Of a DNA stretch of 13,170 bases, positions 1 through 6,613 are shown in pieces. The notes under the pieces are model-generated. The model was not told the DNA's origin. It saw nothing but the letters and a program-made list of their open reading frames with translations, and did not search any database. The position numbers were made by a program, and so were the translations under genes. Origin of the DNA: DAONLM01 sp035406685 (GTDB taxonomy: Bacteria > Spirochaetota > GWE2-31-10 > MWDO01); NCBI GenBank assembly GCA_035406685.1, contig DAONLM010000073.1, positions 1 to 13,170 on the forward strand, in the 5' to 3' direction. The stretch's first letter is position 1. Every line of letters starts with the position of its first letter.

Positions 1-41
1 TAATAGCTAGCCCCCTTTTTTAGTATTCTATTTCTCCTCAT
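1..41 (-). CDS. N-terminal fragment of a probable IS200-like (Y1/RAYT) transposase, cut by the window edge
   Basis: An ATG at 41-39 opens a frame that reads MRRNRILKKGASY and runs off the left end. It is preceded by an excellent ribosome site (AAAGGAGG, complement of 49-56) seven bases before the ATG. From memory, this opening resembles the first residues of IS200-like Y1 transposases of the REP-associated (RAYT) group, where 'R-x-L-x-x-GA-x-YHV' leads into the first strand of the Y1 fold; those I recall best are from spirochaetes. The catalytic HUH motif and tyrosine would lie outside the window, so nothing can be said about whether the gene is intact. The start is well supported by the Shine-Dalgarno sequence. 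The family call rests on only 13 residues plus the repeat-like leader. It could instead be an unrelated gene with a similar N-terminus. Confidence 0.55.
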   Translation of the reverse strand, partial: MRRNRILKKGASY

Positions 42-67
42 AAAAAATCCTCCTTTCTTTTAAAAAG

Positions 68-112
68 TATTTCTCTATATTAATCACAAAATTTTTAAGA
101 AAATCCTTTACA
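68..112 (-). repeat. Leader repeat, copy 1 (upstream of the transposase fragment)
   Basis: A 45-base block that matches 6569-6613 at 41 positions (mismatches at block positions 8, 28, 30 and 32). Read on the minus strand it begins TGTAAAGGATTTT and includes TTTTGTGATTAATATA. It ends about 11 bases before the transposase ribosome site. The outer part, GTAAAGGATT, also occurs at the right window edge. The block may carry the promoter or the subterminal recognition site of a mobile element. I could not fit a convincing -35/-10 pair common to both complete copies, so its role is open. Confidence 0.8.
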
Positions 113-131
113 AATTTTTAAAAAAAAATGA

Positions 132-176
132 CACTTTTTTAAAAAAAATAAAGTGAGGGACAGACCTGAACTTTAT
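132..176. repeat. Overlapping inverted repeats around AGTGAGGGACAGACCT
   Basis: Two alternative hairpins share one arm. CACTTT (132-137) pairs with AAAGTG (150-155), and ATAAAGT (148-154) pairs with ACTTTAT (170-176) around a 15-base loop, GAGGGACAGACCTGA. Mutually exclusive foldings of this kind occur at the ends of IS200/IS605 elements and in RAYT-associated REP sequences, which the transposase folds and cleaves as single strands. I recall GGGACAGACC-like strings beside RAYT genes in other bacteria, but this is memory, not a search. The GC-containing loop stands out in a stretch that is otherwise almost pure A/T. Confidence 0.5.
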
Positions 177-219
177 CATAAGGAGAAACTAACTTTTATA
201 TAATCAATCTTAAATGACT

Positions 220-239
220 TACAAATTAAATTATTTGTA
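220..239. repeat. 7-bp dyad upstream of the aspS promoter
   Basis: TACAAAT (220-226) and ATTTGTA (233-239) are perfect inverted arms separated by six bases. The site lies about 55 bases upstream of the aspS -35 box. It could be a protein-binding site, or chance in AT-rich DNA. Confidence 0.3.
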
Positions 240-294
240 GTATAAAAAAGAAAAGCTTCCTTTTTTTATATATTCAAAGAAATAATAATATTGA

Positions 295-323
295 TTTACA
301 TTTTTATATTTTTTTGATATATA
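295..323 (+). promoter_or_regulatory. Sigma-70 promoter of aspS
   Basis: TTTACA (295-300), a 17-base spacer, then TATATA (318-323) preceded by TGA, which makes an extended -10. The predicted start near 330 leaves a leader of about 20 bases containing the ribosome site GGGGAG (341-346). Confidence 0.65.
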
Positions 324-350
324 AAATAAAAAATTTAACAGGGGAGATCT

Positions 351-1694
351 ATGAATATAAAAGAGATAGAGATAAAAAAGAATATTTCCTCTTATATAGA
401 TTTTAATAGCTATATAGGAAAAGAAATAGAATTAACTGGAATGATTCAAAATTTAAGAATCTTGTCATGGGGGGCATTTTTAATATTAAGACTTCCAAAT
501 TATATTATTCAGACAGTAATTGATAAAAATAAAATTCAATATCCATTAGAAAATTTATCTGTGGAGTCAACTGTTAAAATAAAGGGGATTGTTCAAAATG
601 CAACAATTAAAGATAATTCTATAAATCCAAGATTCTGCGAAATTCTGGTTACAGATCTAAAACTTATTTCATCGCCATCAATAAATCCTCTTCCTATAGA
701 CACTACAAAAAAAGAATTAAATGTTAGTCTTGATACAAAGTTTGATCTAAGGCCATTGTCATTAAGGCATCCCAAACAGAGAGCTATTTTTAAAATTTCT
801 TCTATAATATTCAATGAATTTGGAAACTTTTTAACTCAACAGGGATTTACAAGAATATGCTCCCCAAAGATAGTTTTTTCAGGAGCAGAAGGTGGGGCAA
901 ATATATTTAATATTAACTATTTTGAAAAAAAGGCTTTTCTTGCACAATCACCACAATTTTATAAACAGATGATGGTAGGAGTTTTTGGAAGGGTATTTGA
1001 AACAGCACCGGTATTTAGAGCAGAAAAACATGATAGCTCCAGACATTTAAATGAATATATATCTCTTGATATTGAGATGGCTTTAGAAAATGGATATGAA
1101 GATCTTATTCTGGTAGAAACTCTTATTTTAAATCATATCTTAGAAAAAATAAAAACAGATTGTCAAAACGAAATAGAATTATTAGGTATAACTTTACCAG
1201 AAATAACAAAAATTTACACAGTAAAATTTAGTGATGTTAAAGATATAATATATAAAAAATACAATAAAGATTATAGAGAAGAAAAAGATCTCTCGCCAGA
1301 AGAGGAGAGATTAATTTCTGACTTTTTTAAGAAAGAATATAATACTGAGTTTGTCTTTGTTACCCATTATCCTACAGAGAAAAGACCATTTTATGCAATG
1401 TCAAATCCAGAAAACCCAGAAGAAACTCTCTCCTTTGATCTTTTATTCAGAGGACTCGAAATAACTACTGGTGGTCAGAGACTTCATAAATATGAAGACT
1501 ATATAAATAAAATGACTAAATTAGGTATGAATATAGAATCTTTCAAATCATATTTACAGGCATTTCAGTATGGCATGCCGCCACATGGGGGATTTGGACT
1601 TGGACTTGAAAGGATCACTGCTTCTATTTGCAACCTTACAAATGTAAAAGAGGCCTCTTTATTCCCAAGAGACATAAATAGATTGGAACCATAA
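351..1694 (+). CDS. aspS: Aspartyl-tRNA synthetase, archaeal/eukaryotic type
   Basis: Charges tRNA with aspartate in the cytoplasm. The 447-residue protein has an N-terminal OB-fold anticodon-binding domain (about 20-105) and then a class II catalytic core. Visible landmarks are SGAEGGANIF (177-186, substrate loop), AQSPQFYKQMM (198-208), motif 2 FRAE...RHLNE (222-235), RPFYAM (345-350), TTGGQRLH (372-379) and motif 3 with GLGLERI (416-422, Arg421). The usual bacterial AspRS is near 590 residues and carries a GAD insertion between motifs 2 and 3. That insertion is absent, so this is the short archaeal-type enzyme. AQSPQ and RHLNE favour AspRS over AsnRS. Such enzymes can be non-discriminating, also making Asp-tRNA(Asn) for repair by GatCAB, but specificity cannot be read here. 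The start is fixed by GGGGAG four bases upstream. The gene is monocistronic and ends at a strong hairpin. Confidence 0.93.
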   Translation: MNIKEIEIKKNISSYIDFNSYIGKEIELTGMIQNLRILSWGAFLILRLPNYIIQTVIDKNKIQYPLENLSVESTVKIKGIVQNATIKDNSINPRFCEILVTDLKLISSPSINPLPIDTTKKELNVSLDTKFDLRPLSLRHPKQRAIFKISSIIFNEFGNFLTQQGFTRICSPKIVFSGAEGGANIFNINYFEKKAFLAQSPQFYKQMMVGVFGRVFETAPVFRAEKHDSSRHLNEYISLDIEMALENGYEDLILVETLILNHILEKIKTDCQNEIELLGITLPEITKIYTVKFSDVKDIIYKKYNKDYREEKDLSPEEERLISDFFKKEYNTEFVFVTHYPTEKRPFYAMSNPENPEETLSFDLLFRGLEITTGGQRLHKYEDYINKMTKLGMNIESFKSYLQAFQYGMPPHGGFGLGLERITASICNLTNVKEASLFPRDINRLEP

Positions 1695-1695
1695 A

Positions 1696-1725
1696 AAAAC
1701 AGGCTATCATAAGATAGCCTGTTTT
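1696..1725. terminator. Bidirectional terminator between aspS and ahcY
   Basis: A perfect 13-bp stem (AAAACAGGCTATC, 1696-1708; GATAGCCTGTTTT, 1713-1725) with the loop ATAA. It has an A-run on one side and a T-run on the other, so it can end transcription from both converging genes. It begins two bases after the aspS stop codon and ends six bases before the ahcY stop codon. Confidence 0.93.
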
Positions 1726-1731
1726 AATTAT

Positions 1732-3135
1732 TTAATATTTATAATGTTCTGGTTTAAAAGGCCCATCAATAGGCACACCTATATATTCTGCCTGTTTTGG
1801 AGTCAACTTTGTTAATTTTGCACCTATTTTCTCAAGATGTAGTCTTGCAACCTCTTCATCCAATTTCTTAGGAAGCATATATACCTTTTTTTCATACTTG
1901 TCTCTATTCTTCCATAAATCAATCTGAGCAAGAACCTGATTGCTAAAACTATTTGACATAACAAAAGAAGGATGTCCTGTGGCACAACCAAGATTTACAA
2001 GCCTACCTTCTGCTAAAATGAATATAGAATGGCCATCCGGGAAAATATATTTATCAACCTGCGGCTTAATATTTACCTTTTTAATACCCTTATAAGAATT
2101 AAGCTTCGCCATCTGAATCTCATTATCAAAATGGCCAATGTTACATACAATTGCCTGATCTTTCATCTTTTCCATGTGCTCTATTGTTATGATATCTATA
2201 TTACCAGTAGCAGTTACATAAATATCTGCTATGCCTAAAGTATCTTCCACGGTCTTTACCTCATATCCTTCCATTGCTGCCTGCAATGCACATATAGGAT
2301 CTATTTCTGTAACAATTACCCTTGCTCCCATTGCTCTCAATGATTGAGCGCTCCCCTTTCCAACATCACCATAACCACACACCACAGAAACTTTTCCAGC
2401 AACCATTACATCAGTTGCTCTCTTAATACCATCAATAAGTGATTCTCTACAACCATAAAGATTATCAAATTTTGATTTTGTTACAGAATCATTTACATTA
2501 ATTGCTGGAACCAATAATTCGCCAGACTCCATCATTTTATACAATCTATGAACCCCGGTTGTTGTCTCTTCGCTAACCCCTTTCCATTCCTTAACAACCT
2601 TATGCCATCTCTGATTATCTTTTTTTAATTCTGCCTTTAAAAGATTATTAATAATCTTTAACTCTTCAATATCTGTTGGTTCATCAAGTATTGCTGGATT
2701 GTTTTCTGCTGCATACCCTCTATGAATAAGTAAAGTAGCATCTCCACCATCATCTACAACAAGCTGTGGTCCTAATCCACCTGGAAAAGACAGTGCCTGA
2801 TTTGTACACCACCAGTATTCTTCCAACGTCTCACCCTTCCATGCAAATACTGGAATTCCAGCCTTTGCTATTGCAGCGGCAGCATGGTCTTGGGTTGAGA
2901 AAATGTTACAGCTTGCCCATCTAACATTTGCGCCAAGAGCAACAAGAGTTTCAATCAAAACCGCAGTCTGAATAGTCATATGTAAAGAACCAGATATTCT
3001 AACACCTTTTAACGGTTTTTCTTTAGCATATTTTTCTCTTATTGCCATTAATCCTGGCATCTCTTTTTCAGCAATTTCAATCTCTTTTCTACCCCATTCC
3101 CAGAGATTAATATCTGCTATTTTGTAATCATTCAT
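1732..3135 (-). CDS. ahcY: S-adenosylhomocysteinase
   Basis: Hydrolyses S-adenosylhomocysteine to adenosine and homocysteine, removing the inhibitory by-product of SAM-dependent methylation. The protein acts as an NAD-binding oligomer in the cytoplasm. Of the 467 residues, the first 40 or so lead into the substrate domain: SGSLHMT (48-54, His52), VVDDGGD (126-132), EETTTG (189-194) and NDSVTKSKFDN (215-225, catalytic Lys220 and Asp224). The Rossmann motif GYGDVGKG is at 254-261, ATGHPS at 385-390, and the C-terminal tail KPEHYKY completes the neighbouring NAD site. The segment at about 145-185 is the insertion that marks the long form of the family; the short archaeal/Thermotoga form lacks it. 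The start has a GGAG site (complement of 3146-3149) and a promoter just upstream. No methionine-cycle partner lies next to it. Confidence 0.97.
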   Translation of the reverse strand: MNDYKIADINLWEWGRKEIEIAEKEMPGLMAIREKYAKEKPLKGVRISGSLHMTIQTAVLIETLVALGANVRWASCNIFSTQDHAAAAIAKAGIPVFAWKGETLEEYWWCTNQALSFPGGLGPQLVVDDGGDATLLIHRGYAAENNPAILDEPTDIEELKIINNLLKAELKKDNQRWHKVVKEWKGVSEETTTGVHRLYKMMESGELLVPAINVNDSVTKSKFDNLYGCRESLIDGIKRATDVMVAGKVSVVCGYGDVGKGSAQSLRAMGARVIVTEIDPICALQAAMEGYEVKTVEDTLGIADIYVTATGNIDIITIEHMEKMKDQAIVCNIGHFDNEIQMAKLNSYKGIKKVNIKPQVDKYIFPDGHSIFILAEGRLVNLGCATGHPSFVMSNSFSNQVLAQIDLWKNRDKYEKKVYMLPKKLDEEVARLHLEKIGAKLTKLTPKQAEYIGVPIDGPFKPEHYKY

Positions 3136-3166
3136 ATTTTATAACTCCGAAATAAAAATTTGACTT

Positions 3167-3196
3167 TTTATATATCATAAATTTATATTTTTTCAA
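3167..3196 (-). promoter_or_regulatory. Sigma-70 promoter of ahcY
   Basis: On the minus strand TTGAAA (complement of 3191-3196) is followed after 18 bases by TATAAA (complement of 3167-3172). The predicted transcript has a leader of about 25 bases that includes the GGAG ribosome site. Confidence 0.55.
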
Positions 3197-3262
3197 ATCT
3201 TTTTTTAATTTATTTTATGCAAAAAATATATAATTCCTTTTATAAAAATCGTTCAATATAAA

Positions 3263-4396
3263 TCATAAAGTTTCGAATATAATTCTAAAAGTTGCTCCGC
3301 CTAACTCATTATTAAAGCAATCCACCACTCCATTATAAGATGTTACAATATTATTCACAATATAAAGGCCTAATCCAACCCCTCCTTCTTTATTTTTATC
3401 TGTGGTTACAAAAGGATCAAAAATATTCTCAAGTATCTCTTCTTTTATACCAATAGCATTATCCATAAAATCTATTATAATCTTTCCATTATTTTGTGTT
3501 GTCTTTATGATAATCTTCTTATCTTCCTTTTCTGTTTTCTTAAAAGCCTTAATAGAATTACTTAAAAAATTTGTCAGAATCTCCTTAAAATGAATACTAT
3601 AAAAATTTATTAATTTAATATTACTATCGAGTTCCAGATTTATCTGAATATTTTCATTTTTAAGATTTTCTATATTAGATGAAACAAAATCTTGTATTAT
3701 ATTATTTACATTTATTTCCTCATTTTTAACATCACTATTTCTTTTTATAATTGAATTCACATTGGCAATTATATTATTAATATGATCTACATTTTTAGAA
3801 ATTTTATTTAATAACTCAAGATGTTCTTTACACTTAGGTGAAAGATCCTTTTCTATGCTTGCCCAATAATTAATTGTATCAGAAAGAATCTTAATCGTAT
3901 TTAAAGGTTGCCTTATCTCATGAACAAGTAAGGCAGCAAGTTCTCCTAATGAAGCAAATCTTGTCTGCCTCATTATTATCTTTTCTTTTAATCTTTTCTC
4001 CTCTTCTAATTTTAATATTTTCTTGTTTGTTTCATATTTATAAAAGGCAAGCTCGATAGCACTCTTTAAATCTTCGTATTTTATTGGCTTAATCAAATAT
4101 CCATAAGTCCCTTCCAGTTTTGCTTTTTGAATAGTCTCTGTATCAGAATCCGCTGTTATGAATATAATTGGCAAATCATATTTTTCATAAATTATCTTAG
4201 AAGCCTCTATTCCATTGATATCCCCTTTAATAAATATATCCATCAAAATAAGATCTGGGATATCTTTTTCAAATATCTTTAATATCATATTATAAGAATC
4301 AGCGACTCCGATAACATTATACCCTAATTGTTTTAATTTTAATTCAATATCCTTTGAAATAATCATTTCGTCTTCTACGATTAATATCTTATTCAT
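3263..4396 (-). CDS. Soluble histidine kinase with N-terminal receiver domain
   Basis: A 377-residue cytosolic signalling protein. Residues 1-120 form a receiver domain: acidic pair Glu8-Asp9, phosphoacceptor Asp53, Thr81 and Lys103. A charged, probably coiled-coil linker (about 120-145) leads to the HisKA dimerisation helix, with the H-box HEIRQPLNTI (159-168, His159). The HATPase domain shows an N-box around Asn280, a G1 box DNAIG (312-316), an F-box FDPF (326-329) and a G2 box GGVGLGL (338-344). There is no membrane segment and no PAS or GAF domain, so its input is probably phosphorylation of its own receiver or a partner protein. The G1 box has Ala where DNG is usual; the other ATP-binding motifs look intact. 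It starts 34 bases after the NtrC-type gene, with its own AAGGA site, so the two probably form one operon and one phosphorelay. Confidence 0.9.
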   Translation of the reverse strand: MNKILIVEDEMIISKDIELKLKQLGYNVIGVADSYNMILKIFEKDIPDLILMDIFIKGDINGIEASKIIYEKYDLPIIFITADSDTETIQKAKLEGTYGYLIKPIKYEDLKSAIELAFYKYETNKKILKLEEEKRLKEKIIMRQTRFASLGELAALLVHEIRQPLNTIKILSDTINYWASIEKDLSPKCKEHLELLNKISKNVDHINNIIANVNSIIKRNSDVKNEEINVNNIIQDFVSSNIENLKNENIQINLELDSNIKLINFYSIHFKEILTNFLSNSIKAFKKTEKEDKKIIIKTTQNNGKIIIDFMDNAIGIKEEILENIFDPFVTTDKNKEGGVGLGLYIVNNIVTSYNGVVDCFNNELGGATFRIIFETL

Positions 4397-4430
4397 AAAT
4401 AAAATATCCTTATAAAAAATCTAATTAATT

Positions 4431-5834
4431 TTATTCTATTTTATACCTTTTGTAAAGTTGAATTCTTGAAATATTAAGAAATTTTGCTGTCTTTGTCTTA
4501 TTTCCCTTAAATTTAATTAAAGTCTTTTTTATAATATCTTTTATTAAATTTTCAAGATCAAATGGTTTATCCGGTAGTTCAAAATCAAGTAAATTTACCT
4601 TTTTTATCTTTTCCTTTTTGCCTGATTCTAAGTTTAAAGATTCTCTTGTAAGAATATTACTCTCATTAAACAAAATAGCATTTGTAATTACATTTTTTAA
4701 CTCCCTAATATTTCCGGGCCATTCATATTCGAGTAAAACTCTTAAAAATCCAGATTCTACTTTATTTATATTCTTACCAAGATTATGATTAAGTTCATTT
4801 ATAAAATAAAAAGTAAGAGGTATAATCTCCTCTTTTCTCTCTTTTAAAGACGGTATTCTTATTTTACAGGTCGATATTCTATAATATAAATCTTCTCTGA
4901 ATTTCTTTAATTCTGCCCATTTTTTAATATTTCTATTTGTTGCAAAAACAAATCTACAATTAACTTTTTGTTTTTCGCCCCCTCCTACTTTATAATATTC
5001 ATTCTCCTGAAGCACTCTTAACAATTTTGTCTGCATTTCATAAGGTATCTCTGTTATCTCATCTAAAAAAAGAGTGCCATTCTCAGCAAGTTTTATATAC
5101 CCATCCTTACCTGTTATATTAGCCCCAGTAAAAGCACCTTTACTATACCCAAACAATTCTGATTCAAATATATCTTTTCCAATATTAGCACAATTTATAC
5201 CAATAAAAGGCTTTTTATTCTCCTTACCTGCATAATGAATATAACGAGCGATTATTTCTTTCCCAACTCCGCTTGGGCCTTCAATTAATACTGGAATATT
5301 CTGATAATTATGAATCTTTTCTATTTTTCTCATAATTTTTTTCATTACATCAGAATATGCCAAAATATTTCCAAAATTAATTTTTTTAAAATCTAAACAA
5401 AGTGATGGCACATCAATAATTTCAGAATCATCTAACTTATTTATATCTATATCAAAAAAGAATTCTTTATTCTCTCTATGGCTCTTTATTTCTTCTATTA
5501 TCTCTTTTACTCTATAAATATTAATTGGTTTTATAAGAAAATCATACACTCCAATATCAAAGGAATTTATAGATTTAATTATATCATCTTTACCAGACAT
5601 AAGAACAAAATAATCGACTCTATTCAATGATTTTAGAATAGTAAATAGTTCAATACCATTCAAATCCGGCATATCCACATCAGAAAGAATCAAATCAAAT
5701 TTTTTCTCTTTTGTTAAAACTAAAGCATCTGTTACAGACGTTGTAGAAACTGGATAACAATCTGGAAGTACATTTATAAAAGATTCTAATGCAAAACAAC
5801 TATCTTTTTCATCATCAACAATAAGAATATTCAT
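4431..5834 (-). CDS. NtrC-family sigma-54-dependent response regulator
   Basis: A DNA-binding transcription activator that remodels sigma-54 RNA polymerase by ATP hydrolysis. The 467 residues divide into a receiver (1-115: Asp7-Asp8, phosphoacceptor Asp52, Ser80 in the switch position, Lys102), a linker, an AAA+ domain (about 160-385) and a C-terminal Fis-type helix-turn-helix (about 430-465, GNKTKTAKFLNISRIQLYKR). The AAA+ landmarks are Walker A GPSGVGKE (186-193), the sigma-54 contact loop GAFTGA (233-238), Walker B GTLFLDEI (253-260), FREDLYYR (312-319) and GNIREL (374-379). All the key residues for a working activator are present. It is the first gene of an operon with the histidine kinase, its likely phosphodonor. 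Its promoter is of sigma-70 type, and no sigma-54 site was seen by eye in the window, so its targets probably lie elsewhere. The start codon has no ribosome site (see the promoter entry). Confidence 0.95.
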   Translation of the reverse strand: MNILIVDDEKDSCFALESFINVLPDCYPVSTTSVTDALVLTKEKKFDLILSDVDMPDLNGIELFTILKSLNRVDYFVLMSGKDDIIKSINSFDIGVYDFLIKPINIYRVKEIIEEIKSHRENKEFFFDIDINKLDDSEIIDVPSLCLDFKKINFGNILAYSDVMKKIMRKIEKIHNYQNIPVLIEGPSGVGKEIIARYIHYAGKENKKPFIGINCANIGKDIFESELFGYSKGAFTGANITGKDGYIKLAENGTLFLDEITEIPYEMQTKLLRVLQENEYYKVGGGEKQKVNCRFVFATNRNIKKWAELKKFREDLYYRISTCKIRIPSLKERKEEIIPLTFYFINELNHNLGKNINKVESGFLRVLLEYEWPGNIRELKNVITNAILFNESNILTRESLNLESGKKEKIKKVNLLDFELPDKPFDLENLIKDIIKKTLIKFKGNKTKTAKFLNISRIQLYKRYKIE

Positions 5835-5840
5835 ATAAAA

Positions 5841-5869
5841 ATTATAATTTAATTTTACTCTTTTGTCAA
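5841..5869 (-). promoter_or_regulatory. Perfect sigma-70 promoter of the NtrC-type gene, predicting a leaderless mRNA
   Basis: On the minus strand TTGACA (complement of 5864-5869), exactly 17 bases, then TATAAT (complement of 5841-5846): both hexamers match the consensus fully. Only six bases (TTTTAT) separate the -10 box from the ATG at 5834. A start seven bases after the -10 box falls on the A of ATG. No Shine-Dalgarno sequence is present, which fits leaderless translation. Confidence 0.85.
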
Positions 5870-5890
5870 GATAACTAACTTTTTATCTTG
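5867..5890. promoter_or_regulatory. 8-bp dyad overlapping the -35 box, candidate operator
   Basis: CAAGATAA (5867-5874) and TTATCTTG (5883-5890) are perfect inverted arms around an 8-base spacer. The proximal arm overlaps three bases of the -35 box of the NtrC-type gene. A dimer bound here could repress, or assist polymerase. The operon's own activator is one candidate ligand, and the adjacent RHH protein is another. This is inference from position only. Confidence 0.5.
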
Positions 5891-6003
5891 GCGATTTTAT
5901 TTTTAGACAACCCAAAAGATATAGATATCCTTAGGCTAATTTAATTGAAAAAAAAATTATAATAATTTATTTAATTTTTAGTTAAAATTTTTATAAATTT
6001 TTA

Positions 6004-6546
6004 CTAATAATAAGTCTCAAATCCCACTACCTGATAGCAATCGTTGTAGATTGCTTTGTAAAATGGGGTGGTATTGCCTTCAAAGTGGGATAATTCTCTG
6101 CTCTTTTCCCACTTTTTTATCTTTGTTAGTCTTAAAAATAACCTTAATGTTATTATACTACATCTCATCTCAACCCCGGTAATCCCAAGTTTATCATACT
6201 CTTCTAAAAAGAGTAGGATAATTCTCCTCAGTAAAGCCCCCATGCTGAAAAAATTAAGATCAGCATGGATCTTCTTCAAAAAACGATAGTCCTGTTTGGA
6301 AAGATAAACATGAATCCTACTATCCCCATCTATTCTCTCATATCTATTGCCATCTTCTTCCCCAAAACAATATATCTTTTTTACTCTATTAGTATAGAGT
6401 TGCAAGATATATACAATAAGTCCCGAAATAGAAATGTCGAATTTTTTGGCGATAGATGCAATTCTTTTTTTCATTTCTGAGTTAACAACTATGTGTAACT
6501 CATGTTGGCAAATATAATTTTCTAAAATTTTACAAATGTTATTCAT
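6004..6546 (-). CDS. Small protein with two ribbon-helix-helix-like motifs, family not recognised
   Basis: A 180-residue protein that I cannot assign to a named family. Two segments look like ribbon-helix-helix (MetJ/Arc/CopG-type) folds, each a short strand followed by two helices. The first spans 16-52 (strand LHIVV at 17-21, turn near Ser41-Gly42). The second spans 77-118 (strand IHVYL at 78-82, turn near Met102-Gly103). They align to each other without gaps at an offset of 61 residues, which suggests an internal duplication. One chain could then supply the two-stranded sheet that RHH proteins usually form by dimerising. The C-terminal 60 residues are basic and then aromatic-rich, with no known motif. 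The start has a GGAGG site (complement of 6553-6557) six bases upstream. DNA binding and control of its own leader are plausible but inferred. Opposite-strand frames in the region look like shadows. Confidence 0.75.
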   Translation of the reverse strand: MNNICKILENYICQHELHIVVNSEMKKRIASIAKKFDISISGLIVYILQLYTNRVKKIYCFGEEDGNRYERIDGDSRIHVYLSKQDYRFLKKIHADLNFFSMGALLRRIILLFLEEYDKLGITGVEMRCSIITLRLFLRLTKIKKWEKSRELSHFEGNTTPFYKAIYNDCYQVVGFETYY

Positions 6547-6568
6547 AAAAAACCTCCGTTATTAAAAA

Positions 6569-6613
6569 TATTTCTATATATTAATCACAAAATTTCTGAA
6601 AAAATCCTTTACA
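6569..6613 (-). repeat. Leader repeat, copy 2 (upstream of the RHH gene)
   Basis: This block is the partner of 68-112 (41 of 45 bases identical). It lies at nearly the same distance from its start codon (23 bases here, 27 there) and in the same orientation relative to the gene. Downstream of it both copies have GGAGG, a run of Ts and ATG, so two unrelated proteins are expressed from nearly the same leader. Confidence 0.85.

Larger units (their letters stand above)
42..350. other. Divergent intergenic region between the transposase fragment and aspS
   Basis: These 309 bases hold no gene. From left to right they contain the transposase ribosome site (49-56), leader repeat copy 1 (68-112), overlapping AT-rich hairpins with a GGGACAGACC core (132-176), a 7-bp dyad (220-239) and the aspS promoter (295-323). 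The rest is homopolymeric A/T in which I see nothing further. Confidence 0.7.

Noticed and set aside
593..814. Minus-strand 73-residue open frame inside aspS
   Set aside because: It is antisense to the catalytic core of a clear gene, with no ribosome site or promoter.
2029..2238. Plus-strand 69-residue open frame inside ahcY
   Set aside because: It is antisense to the conserved NAD-binding half of ahcY and has no supporting signals.
3402..3593. Plus-strand 63-residue hydrophobic open frame inside the histidine kinase
   Set aside because: It is antisense to the HATPase domain; its hydrophobicity follows from the complement of lysine- and asparagine-rich codons.
6068..6480. Two plus-strand open frames (73 and 71 residues) opposite the RHH gene
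   Set aside because: They lie antisense to a gene with a good ribosome site and a recognisable fold, have no ribosome sites of their own, and their translations look like low-complexity shadow sequence.
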